DNA from: Phlebopus portentosus
Lineage: Eukaryota; Basidiomycota; Agaricomycetes; Boletales; Boletinellaceae
Direction of reading: 5' to 3'
NCBI GenBank assembly: GCA_037892935.1
Contig: JAYXKI010000007.1
Location: forward strand, 62,001-126,000
Length of the DNA stretch: 64,000 bases
Positions 1-9,000 of this stretch are shown in pieces; position 1 is the first letter of the stretch, and each line of letters begins with the position of its first letter. The notes below the pieces were generated by a model. That model made no database searches and had not been told where the DNA came from. It saw nothing but the letters and a program-made list of their open reading frames with translations. A program made the translations under genes and the position numbers.

Positions 1-390
1 CTTTTATTTTTCTTATGCGCTTATTCATCCTTTTGCCGGAACATTCCACAATGTTCTATCACGCTTACTAATTATCCCATTCCTTGTCATGTGACTTCCC
101 ATTAGGGTAGACCTTTCCCACGCCCAAAGTCTATATAAGTAGATAGTTTGACTCTTTCGTTCCTTGTCTTTCTATTCTACTTACCTTCACTGCGACCTAG
201 GTATCTACTCTTGTATTATTAGTTTGCTGAATTCTACTTACCTTCACTGCGACCTAGCGTTCGACGGTCTGGACTTAAGCCTCGTCTTAGCTGTCTTGAC
301 CTGAGCGACGTGTTTGGGATTATCTCATTCACGCTTGTTTGTTGTTGTGTTGGCCTGCCTCGACTCAGTCCTTGAGCCGTCCGCCTAACA
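1..390 (+). repeat. 5' LTR of chromovirus copy A (left end cut by window)
   Basis: This matches the 458-bp LTRs at 3648 and 9843 but lacks about the first 70 bp, which lie outside the window. It ends in GCCTAACA and is followed by the primer-site sequence TAATAGAAAGACC. It shares private variants with the LTR at 15491 (CGCTTACTAATTATCCC; CCCACGCCC). That suggests these two LTRs are the real pair of one insertion, even though an unrelated-looking LTR lies between them at 2691. Confidence 0.85.
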
Positions 391-1173
391 TAATAGAAAG
401 ACCTACCTCTGGCTCACGCCCGATTCCGTTGTCGTCGAGCGCTCGCCTGTGACGTGTCCCCTGAAGTATATCTTCGAAGGACGACATCAAACGAAACCCG
501 GTTCCTACCGTGCAGACAACAAACCCCTATCTTGCCCGTCGAAGTCCGATTGACTCCGACGTGACCCGATAGTACCCGAAGTATCAACCAATCACATCAC
601 CGTGGCGCTCCGAATCACCCTTCTCTGGAACTCCCATCAAACCTTCTCGTGGGTAACGCATAGAGTCCAGTCGTCGACAAGTATCTCCTTCATTATCTAC
701 CTCGGAGCCTTTCGTTTAGTCATCAATTTCAAAGACGAGCTGGTTATCCGAAGTCGGTCCCGCCCGAACAGCATCCCGATCCCCGTTCCACCCCCAGCCT
801 ATCAAGGTGGAGCTAACTGACGAGCAATGAGCGGCCCTCCCTGCGAACTCTAGGTGGAGCGCCTCGCGGGGACATTATATCGTCAAAGCAGGAAATCAAG
901 TCTTCGGCGCCTGGTGGGACGAGACTGCCAAGAGGTGGTACTCCCAGAGGGAAGGAAGGTCCATCCACTGGAGAGTGAAACAAGAAGACGACGTAGACGA
1001 GCCCTCACCTCCTACTCCAACGCAACCAACGGCCCCCTTACCAGAACCATCGGGTTCGACCACTCAAGCGTTGGCCCCCACTGTCGAGCCTTCTCCGGCG
1101 TTTGGAAAGTTCCGAGAACCAGCGCCGCTTATACCAAGTGAAGAAGACGAAGAAGAAGAAGAAGAACACGAGA

Positions 1174-2261
1174 TGTCATTATCGAAGGAAGCAATGACTG
1201 ATCTCGCGACGGCGGTCGCACTAGCGCTCCAAGCTGCAGGCGAAGGTGCGAACCAAGGATCAAAGGTGTCGAAGAAGGTCCACGTCGCCAAACCAAGAGA
1301 CTTCAATGGTGAACACGATTATGTGGACTTCAAGCGAGAGCTGCGCCTCTACATCTACGCATCTGAGTCAGAATTCAGGACGAACAAGAGTAAGATTATG
1401 TTCGCCCTGTCGTACATGAAGAGTGGTGCTGCGGCTCGCTGGGCAGAGAGTTACACCAGTGGAGCAGTCGATGCAGACGGCAACCTGACGTTCACGGACG
1501 CCTGGGACGCCTTCTTAAAGAAGCTGGACACTTCGTTTGATGACCCTGCCAGATCCCAAAAGGCCTTCGAACGACTAGATGCAATGTACCAAGGAGACCT
1601 CAACGCCGACGAGTTTTTCAACAAGTTTGACATTTGTCGAGTGGATGCTGGCCTAGCAACAGAGGCACACGACGAATGGTTGATGAGTCGCCTGAAGAGG
1701 GCGCTAAACCCGAAGGTTGTGGAAGGGGTCATGAGATTGCCCAATGAACCGACGTCGTATGAAGAGTTCAAGAAAGCTGCCGTCAAGGTCGACAGGGTCG
1801 AGCGCCAAATCAGGGACCTAATGGCTGAACGTCGGAAAAAGACAATTAGTTCGACAGCGATGAAACCAACTCCGACACCACCAATGAGACGTTTTATGCC
1901 GCCTCAACAAGCAGCCCGTCCTTTCATACCCCCCGCTCAAGATCGTCGTGATGCTACAGGAGTAACGTATGGAGGCTTAGGACAACCCATGGATGTAATG
2001 ATGAACCAGGCGCGTCGTACACGTGCTTGTTACAAGTGTGGTCAGGTGGGCCATTACATCAGGGAATGCCCGCGAGGTCGTGAAGCAATACGTGCCATCA
2101 TTGCAGCCTTCGTCCCAGCAGACAGAAAGGCGCTCTTCGAGGAACTCGGCCAAGCAAAGGAATCTTCTTTCGAAGAGGACGATGACGTCGATGTACGAGC
2201 GGTACCCGCTGAGCTGGAAGAACTCATAGAAGGCGAGGGTTTTCCAGAAGACCAGGCGTAG
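1174..2261 (+). CDS. gag: Gag of copy A (from first AUG)
   Basis: This is the retrotransposon capsid protein. From the first AUG (1174, MSLSKEAMTD) the frame is open for 362 codons and holds the gag helical region (RDFNGEHDYVDFKREL onward) and a CX2CX4HX4C zinc knuckle, CYKCGQVGHYIREC, for RNA binding. The same frame extends upstream as the conserved N-terminal extension (GTG at 808) but is closed there by TGA at 828-830, a CGA-to-TGA change relative to copy C. Whether A is broken depends on where Gag really starts; from the AUG it is intact. The -1 heptamer GGGTTTT near the stop is kept. Confidence 0.8.
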
Positions 2262-2302
2262 ACGTCGGAACGACTGGTCGGTCTCCTAAAGGACTCTTTC
2301 CG

Positions 2303-2690
2303 TTGGACTCGTTAAAATATAATCGTCCTGTTGTACAATATCAAGATGCGAATACCAGTGACGGTTTCATCCTTCGAAAGATCCTTACTGACGTACTGCC
2401 AGATGAATCTGAAGAGGACAACGATGACTTCGAAGTCTATAAAGATTTATTTGTCAGAAGAACAGATGCGCAAGCAGGCGAATTGAGAAAGGAAGAGTGG
2501 AATCAAACTGCTATAAAAAATGAGGTTGTGGCGGAAGCACCTTACCGCGGGAACGTTGTTGCTCAGGCGAACGTCACTGAAGCAGTGTGGGATGTAGTAG
2601 GCAGACGCGCGGCTGAGGTATGGCGCGAGGGCATTGTGGACGCAGATCAGTTCGTGCGACGGGCGGGAGGAAAGGAGTTGGACGCCTTCG
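2303..2690 (+). pseudogene. pol: Pol 5' fragment of copy A
   Basis: This is the N-terminal spacer of Pol, ending at ELDAF just before the protease. The reading frame runs straight into an LTR starting TGTAAGGACT at 2691. The rest of A's pol is not found directly beyond the next element, so the copy is truncated or recombined. The frame is open upstream through the gag stop, as expected for -1 frameshift expression. Confidence 0.85.
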
Positions 2691-3096
2691 TGTAAGGACT
2701 CGAACATTTTCCTTTTCTTTTCTGATGTCATCATTTATTTTAATATTCTTTTCTTTTCTTTTCTTTTCTTTTTTCTTATGCGCTTATTCATCCTTTTGCC
2801 GGAACATTCCACAATGTTCTATCACGCTCACTAATCATCCCATTCCTTGTCATGTGACTTCCCATTAGGGTAGACCTTTCCCGTGCCCAAAGTCTATATA
2901 AGTAGATAGTTTGACTCTTTCGTTCCTTGTCTTTCTATTCTACTTACCTTCACTGCGACCTAGCGTTCGACAGTCTGGACTTAAGCCTCGTCTTAGCTGT
3001 CTTGACCTGAGCGACGTGTTTGGGATTATCTCATTCACGCTTGTTTGTTGTTGTGTTGGCCTGCCTCGACTCAGTCCTTGAGCCGTCCGCCTAACA
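2691..3096 (+). repeat. LTR (406-bp short form), 5' LTR of copy B
   Basis: TG...CA bounded LTR, 52 bp shorter than the 458-bp form. The missing part is one unit of the direct repeat ATTCTACTTACCTTCACTGC... just downstream of the predicted RNA start, as expected from slippage or recombination between the two repeat units. It is inserted into A's pol. The 5 bp on its left (CTTCG) do not recur after the LTR at 15948, so this LTR and that one are not a clean insertion pair. Confidence 0.9.
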
Positions 3097-3512
3097 TAAT
3101 AGAAAGACCTACCTCTGGCTCACGCCCGATTCTGTTGTCGTTGAGCGCTCGCCTGTGACGTGTCCCCTGAAGTATATCTTCGAAGGACGACATCAAACGA
3201 AACCCGGTTCCTACCGTGCAGACAACAAACCCCTATCTTGCCCGTCGAAGTCCGATTGACTCCGACGTGACCCGATAGTACCCGAAGTATCAACCAATCA
3301 CATCACCGTGGCGCTCCGAATCACCCTTCTCTGGAACTCCCATCAAACCTTCTCGTGGGTAACACATAGAGTCCAGTCGTCGACAAGTATCTCCTTCATT
3401 ATCTACCTCGGAGCCTTTCGTTTAGTCATCAATTTCAAAGACGAGCCGGTTATCCGAAGTCGGTCCCGCCCGAACAGCATCCCGATCCCCGTTCCACCCC
3501 CAGCCTATCAAG

Positions 3513-3647
3513 GTGGAGCTAACTGACGAGCAACGAGCGGCCCTCCCTGCGAACTCTAGGTGGAGCGCCTCGCAGGGACATTATATCGTCAAAGCAGGAA
3601 ATCAAGTCTTCGGCGCCTGGTGGGACGAGACTGCCAAGAGGTGGTAC
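3513..3647 (+). pseudogene. gag: Gag N-terminal extension of copy B, split by copy C
   Basis: This is the start of B's gag frame (GTG GAG CTA at 3513), up to codon TAC of the WDETAKRWY motif, where copy C is inserted. The frame resumes at 10306 after the GGTAC duplication. The overlapping upstream ORF (3308-3526) is also present. B is the host element of C. Confidence 0.85.
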
Positions 3648-3679
3648 TGTAAGGACTTGAACATTTTCCTTTTCTTTTC

Positions 3680-3687
3680 TGACGTCA
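3680..3687 (+). promoter_or_regulatory. CRE/ATF-like palindrome in LTR U3
   Basis: TGACGTCA is the consensus for ATF/CREB bZIP factors and lies 160 bp upstream of the TATA box. It is kept in the young LTRs (3648, 9843, 33474, 39674) and lost by CpG-type changes in older ones (TGATGTCA at 2717, TTATGTCA near 18347). A stress-responsive promoter is plausible but only inferred. Confidence 0.45.
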
Positions 3688-3846
3688 TCATTTATTTTAA
3701 TATTCTTTTTCTTTTCTTTTATTTTTCTTATGCGCTTACTCATCCTTTTGCCGGAACTTTCCACAATGTTCTATCACGCTCACTAATCATCCCATTCCTT
3801 GTCATGTGACTTCCTATTAGAGTAGACCTTTCCCGCGCTCAAAGTC

Positions 3847-3891
3847 TATATAAGTAGATAGTTTGACTCTTTCGTTCCTTGTCTTTCTATT
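3847..3891 (+). promoter_or_regulatory. LTR TATA box and predicted RNA 5' end
   Basis: TATATAAG at 3847-3854. The sequence GTCTTTCTATT starts 34 bp downstream of the TATA box (3881-3891) and is the exact reverse complement of the 11 nt beside the LTR (4107-4117). In Tf1-like self-primed elements the first 11 nt of the RNA pair with the primer site, so 3881 is the predicted transcription start. The same arrangement occurs in the other copies that keep this region. Confidence 0.7.
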
Positions 3892-4106
3892 CTACTTACC
3901 TTCACTGCGACCTAGGTATCTACTCTTGTATTATTAGTTTGCTGAATTCTACTTACCTTCACTGCGACCTAGCGTTCGACGGTCTGGACTTAAGCCTCGT
4001 CTTAGCTGTCTTGACCTGAGCGACGTGTTTGGGATTATCTCATTCGCGCTTGTTTGTTGTTGTGTTGGCCTGCCTCGACTCAGTCCTTGAGCCGTCCGCC
4101 TAACAT

Positions 4107-4117
4107 AATAGAAAGAC
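4107..4117 (+). other. Primer binding site for self-priming
   Basis: AATAGAAAGAC begins 2 nt after the 5' LTR and is not the TGG-starting complement of a tRNA 3' end. It pairs over exactly 11 nt with 3881-3891 in the LTR. This is the hallmark of the Tf1/sushi self-priming mechanism known in chromoviruses. Confidence 0.75.
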
Positions 4118-4316
4118 CTACCTCTGGCTCACGCCCGATTCCGTTGTCGTCGAGCGCTCGCCTGTGACGTGTCCCCTGAAGTATATCTTCGAAGGACGAC
4201 ATTGAACGAAACCCGGTTCCTACCGTGCAGACAACAAACCCCTATCTTGCCCGTCGAAGTCCGATTGACTCCGACGTGACCCGATAGTACCCGAAGTATC
4301 AACCAATCACATCACC

Positions 4317-4535
4317 GTGGCGCTCCGAATCACCCTTCTCTGGAACTCCCATCAAACCTTCTCGTGGGTAACACATAGAGTCCAGTCGTCGACAAGTATC
4401 TCCTTCATTATCTACCTTGGAGCCTTTCGTTTAGTCATCAATTTCAAAGACGAGCCGGTTATCCGAAGTCGGTCCCGCCCGAACAGCATCCCGATCCCTG
4501 TTCCACCCCCAGCCTATCAAGGTGGAGCTAACTGA
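4317..4535 (+). CDS. Conserved non-AUG ORF upstream of gag (ORF0)
   Basis: A 72-codon frame opening at GTG GCG CTC, ending AAC TGA, and overlapping the gag frame by 14 nt in the +1 register. It has no AUG. Between this copy and subtype copy G (52909-53127) almost all base changes are synonymous in this frame (ACC/ACT, CTC/CTG, CAA/CAG, TCG/TCT, GGA/GGT, TTA/CTA), which is strong evidence of translation. The product has a short hydrophobic stretch (SISFIIYLGAF) and a proline-rich tail. I recognise no domain. It may be joined to Gag by +1 frameshifting at AAC TGA C, or be a separate peptide. Confidence 0.55.
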   Translation: MALRITLLWNSHQTFSWVTHRVQSSTSISFIIYLGAFRLVINFKDEPVIRSRSRPNSIPIPVPPPAYQGGAN

Positions 4536-5976
4536 CGAGCAACGAGCGGCCCTCCCTGCGAACTCTAGGTGGAGCGCCTCGCGGGGACATTATATCGTCA
4601 AAGCAGGAAATCAAGTCTTCGGCGCCTGGTGGGACGAGACTGCCAAGAGGTGGTACTCCCAGAGGGAAGGAAGGTCCATCCACTGGAGAGTGAAACAAGA
4701 AGGCGACGTAGACGAGCCCTCACCTCCTACTCCGACGCAACCAACGGCCCCCTTACCAGAACCATCGGGTTCAACCACTCAAGCGTTGGCCCCCACTGTG
4801 GAGCCTTCTCCGGCATTTGGAAAGTTCCGAGAACCAGCACCGCTTATACCGAGCGAAGAAGACGAAGAAGAAGAAGAAGAACACGAGATGTCATTATCAA
4901 AGGAAGCGATGACTGATCTCGCGACGGCGGTCGCACTAGCGCTCCAAGCTGCAGGCGAAGGTGCGAACCAAGGATCGAAGGTGTCGAAGAAGGTCCACGT
5001 CGCCAAACCAAGAGACTTTGATGGTGAACACGATTATGTGGACTTCAAGCGAGAGCTGCGCCTCTACATCTATGCATCTGAGTCAGAGTTCAGGACGAAC
5101 AAGAGTAAGATTATGTTCGCCCTGTCGTACATGAAGAGTGGTGCTGCGGCTCGCTGGGCAGAGAGTTACACCAGTGGAGCAGTCGATGCAGACGGCAACC
5201 TGACGTTCACGGACGCCTGGGACGCCTTCTTAAAGAAGCTGGACACTTCGTTCGATGACCCTGCCAGATCCCAAAAGGCCTTTGAACGACTAGATGCAAT
5301 GTACCAAGGAGACCTCAACGCCGACGAGTTTTTCAACAAGTTTGACATTTGTCGAGTGGATGCTGGCCTAGCAACAGAGGCACACGACGAATGGTTGATG
5401 AGTCGCCTGAAGAGGGCGCTAAACCCGAAGGTTGTGGAAGGGGTCATGAGATTGCCCAATGAACCGACGTCATATGAAGAGTTCAAGAAAGCCGCCGTCA
5501 AGGTCGACAGGGTCGAGCGCCAAATCAGGGACCTGATGGCCGAACGTCGGAGAAAGACAATTAGTTCGACAGCGATGAAACCAGCTCCGACACCACCAAT
5601 GAGACGTTTTATGCCGCCTCAACAAGCAGCCCGTCCTTTCGTACCCCCCGCTCAAGATCGTCGTGATGCTACAGGAGTAACGTATGGAGGCTTAGGACAA
5701 CCCATGGAGGTGATGATGAACCAGGCGCGTCGTACACGTACTTGTTACAAGTGTGGTCAGGTGGGCCATTACATCAGGGAATGCCCGCGAGGTCGTGAAG
5801 CAATACGTGCCATCATCGCAGCCTTCGTCCCAGCAGACAGAAAGGCGCTCTTCGAGGAACTCGGCCAAGCAAAGGAATCCTCCTTCGAAGAGGACGATGA
5901 CGTCGATGTACGAGCGGTACCTGCTGAGCTGGAGGAACTCATAGAAGGCGAGGGTTTTCCAGAAGACCAGGCGTAG
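4522..5976 (+). CDS. gag: Gag polyprotein of copy C
   Basis: Capsid/nucleocapsid protein that packages element RNA into cytoplasmic particles. The frame is open for 484 codons from GTG 4522. Residues 1-110 are a conserved extension with a WW-like patch (AWWDETAKRWY) and a Pro/Thr-rich region. A Glu/Asp run (about 112-122) precedes the first AUG at 4888 (MSLSKEAM). The gag helical domain follows, then a proline/arginine linker and the zinc knuckle CYKCGQVGHYIREC (about 408-421). There is no ATG between the predicted RNA start (3881) and 4888, so AUG initiation would give a 362-aa Gag. The upstream part is also conserved as protein in copy G, so non-AUG or frameshift entry is likely too. Confidence 0.9.
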   Translation: MELTDEQRAALPANSRWSASRGHYIVKAGNQVFGAWWDETAKRWYSQREGRSIHWRVKQEGDVDEPSPPTPTQPTAPLPEPSGSTTQALAPTVEPSPAFGKFREPAPLIPSEEDEEEEEEHEMSLSKEAMTDLATAVALALQAAGEGANQGSKVSKKVHVAKPRDFDGEHDYVDFKRELRLYIYASESEFRTNKSKIMFALSYMKSGAAARWAESYTSGAVDADGNLTFTDAWDAFLKKLDTSFDDPARSQKAFERLDAMYQGDLNADEFFNKFDICRVDAGLATEAHDEWLMSRLKRALNPKVVEGVMRLPNEPTSYEEFKKAAVKVDRVERQIRDLMAERRRKTISSTAMKPAPTPPMRRFMPPQQAARPFVPPAQDRRDATGVTYGGLGQPMEVMMNQARRTRTCYKCGQVGHYIRECPRGREAIRAIIAAFVPADRKALFEELGQAKESSFEEDDDVDVRAVPAELEELIEGEGFPEDQA

Positions 5977-5994
5977 ACGTCGGAACGACTGGTC
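5952..5994 (+). other. -1 ribosomal frameshift signal between gag and pol
   Basis: In the gag frame the heptamer reads G GGT TTT (5952-5958), fitting the X XXY YYZ rule. Six nt later GACCAG (5965-5970) can pair with CTGGTC (5989-5994), with an inner GTCG/CGAC hairpin. The gag stop TAG (5974-5976) lies inside this structure. The pol frame is -1 relative to gag and is open from a TGA about 40 nt upstream of the heptamer, so pol can be entered here. The heptamer is kept in all gag copies that reach this point. Confidence 0.65.
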
Positions 5995-6017
5995 GGTCTA
6001 CTAAAGGACTCTTTTCG

Positions 6018-9000
6018 TTGGACTTGTTAAAATATAATCGTCCTATTGTACAATATCAAGATGCGAATACCAGTGACGGTTTCATCCTTCGAAAGATCCT
6101 TACCGACGTACTGCCAGATGAATCTGAAGATGACAACGATGACTTCGAAGTCTATGAAGATCTATTTGTCAGAAGAACAGATGCGCAAGCAGGCGAATTG
6201 AGAAAGGAAGAGCGGAATCAAACCGCTATAAAAAATGAGGTTGTGGCGGAAGCACCTTACCGCGAGAACGTTGTTGCTCAGGCGAACGTCACTGAAGCAG
6301 TGTGGGATGTAGTAGGCAGACGTGCGGCTGAGGTATGGCGCGAGGGCATTGTGGATGCAGATCAGTTCGTGCGACGGGCGGGAGGAAAGGAGTTAGACGC
6401 CTTCGTTAGCATCGTACACCCAAAGGTAGCAGGTGATGACGAAGTAGACTTGTCAAACCCCCTACTCGAAGAGGAAAACTTCATTGATGCTCATGCACTG
6501 ATCGACTCAGGATGCACGGGCTCATGCATCGATGAAGGTTTTGTCAAACGGTATGGTTTCCCCACCCAAAGATACATTCGGCCTAGACCAGTCTTCAATG
6601 CTGACGGAACAAGCAACGAGGCTGGATTGATCAAGGAATACGTAGTCGTACGAATGTTCTTTGGGAAACACGAGGAAGAGATTCGACTGGCAGTGACATC
6701 CTTAGCGTCAAGCAACATCTTCCTCGGACATGACTGGTTGACGAAACATAATCCTGAGATTGATTGGAGGTTAGGAACAGTTAAGTTCACCCGTTGCCCT
6801 GATGAATGTGAGTCGCCACTGTCGAGCGAGGAGATAGATGAAGAGTTTGTGAGGAATGTGCGGATGAAGGAAGCGGCAAAATGGCCACCTTACCTGGAGG
6901 AATACGCCGATGTCTTTAGTGAGGAGTCGTTCGAACGCTTACCAAACCACCGAACGTGGGACCACGCTATTGACCTGAAACCGGATTTCAAACCCAGCGA
7001 CTGCAAGGTTTACCCGTTATCGCCAAAAGAACAAGAAGCGATGAGGGAGTTCATTGAGGAAAACCTAGCGTCAGGACGTATCCGACAGTCGAAGTCTCCA
7101 ATGGCGTCACCATTCTTCTTTATCAAGAAAGAGGATGGAAGCTTACGAGCAATCCAAGACTATCGAAAGCTCAATGAGGGAACGGTCAAGAACAAATACC
7201 CGTTACCACTAATAAATGAGCTCATCGACAAGGTTAAGGATGCAAGGTACATCACGAAGCTCGACGTTCGTTGGGGATACTACAACATCCGGATTCGCGA
7301 GGGAGACGAGTGGAAGGCAGCGTTCCGGACAAATCTAGGCTTATTCGAACCCACAGTCATGTTCTTCGGCTTGTGTAATGCGCCAGCGACGTTCCAAGGC
7401 TTTATGAATGACATCTTTCGGGAGCTAATTCATGAGGGTATCGTCATCATTTACCTCGATGACATTCTCATCTTCTCGAATGATCTAGAAGAACACCGCA
7501 GACACACCAAACGAGTCTTTGAGATCCTTCGCCAAAACGGACTTTTCTTAAAGCCGCAGAAGTGCGAGTTCGAAGTTGATACAGTCAAGTACCTCGGGCA
7601 CATTATTGGCAATGGCGAAGTTCGAATGGATCCCAAGAAGACGGCGGCAGTACAGGACTGGCCAGTTCCAGGGAACGCCCACGAACTGCAACAATTCCTG
7701 GGGTTAGGAAATTGGTTGCGACGTTTTGTTAAGGATTACAGTTCGGTCGTCAAACCCTTGACTACCCTAACGGGTAAGGTGGAATGGAAATGGGGCGAAA
7801 ATGAGCAGGCAGCGTTTGAGGAATTGAAGCGTCGTTTGAGTAGTCCTCCCGTGTTAGCGATACCCAACAACGAGGACCCTTTCCGTGTAGAAGCAGATGC
7901 ATCGGACTTTGCGACGGGTGGAGTCCTTCTCCAGAAACAAGACGATAAATGGAAGGTGATCGCTTATCGGTCGTCAACATTCCTAGAGGCAGAGCGAAAC
8001 TATGAGATTTACGACAAGGAAATGCTCGCCATCGTTCAAGCCCTAAAGGAATGGCGACAATATCTCCAGGGAGCTAGCCAACCTTTTGAGGTATGGACCG
8101 ACCATGCAAATCTAACGTACTTCCGATCGCCGCAGAAGTTAAATCGTCGACAAGCTCGTTGGCGACTCGATTTAGCTGAGTTCGATTTCACGCTAGTCCA
8201 TAAACCTGGAAAGACGTTGGGAAAAGCTGATCTGTTGTCACGCCGGGCGGATTATGACAAGGGCGAGCGAGATAATGAGAACGTGACTTTCATCAAGAAG
8301 GAATGGCTGGTTAGAGGAATGGTTCAGACGTCAAGAGAAGTACTCGTTGAAAAGGTCGTGGAAGCGCAGAGACAAGAGGACGAGGGAGCGAGACCGAAGG
8401 ACGTCGAGAAGAGAGGGGACATGTGGAGAAAGGGCCGCCGACTATATGTACCAGCGAGCATCAGAGAGGACGTCATGAAGGAACACCATGACTCGACCCT
8501 GGCAGGACATCCAGGAGCAACAAAGACGATCCAGCTGATAGCACGCAGGTACTGGTGGCCGAGGATGAGCGCAGATGTGCGGGTATACGTGCAGGGGTGT
8601 GATCGTTGTCAGCGGACGAAGGCTCTAAGGACAACGAGAGCAAAGGTTTTGCACCCTAATGAGGTGCCGGAGGCGCCATGGCAGATTGTCACGGTCGACC
8701 TAATTGGGGAGTTGCCAGAATCGAGTGGGTTCAATGCGATTTGCGTAGTGGTTGATCGCTTTAGCAAACAAATCCATGCAATTCCAACAACGACAAAGTT
8801 AACGGCGGAAGGCATGGCTAGGATCTACAGAGACCACGTCTTCCGATTACACGGACTACCACGGAAGATCATTCATGACCGAGGGGTGCAATTCGACGCA
8901 AAGATGATGAAGGAGTTGTACAAGCTCCTCCACATTGAAGGCAACCCATCGACAGCGTATCACCCACAAACTGACGGACAGACAGAGCGGGTTAATCAGG

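Larger units (their letters stand above)
3648..4105 (+). repeat. 5' LTR of copy C
   Basis: 458 bp, TGTAAGGACTT...GCCTAACA. U3 contains a bZIP-type palindrome TGACGTCA (3680-3687) and a TATA box (3847-3854). R/U5 contains a 27-bp direct repeat (ATTCTACTTACCTTC...) spaced 52 bp apart. Confidence 0.95.

Noticed and set aside
4458..4516. Possible 55-bp intron (GTTATC...CCCCCAG) that would fuse ORF0 to Gag in frame
   Set aside because: The donor is poor, the acceptor AG is absent in copy G (CCTCCGG), and changes across the supposed intron are synonymous in the ORF0 frame. A +1 frameshift or separate translation fits better.
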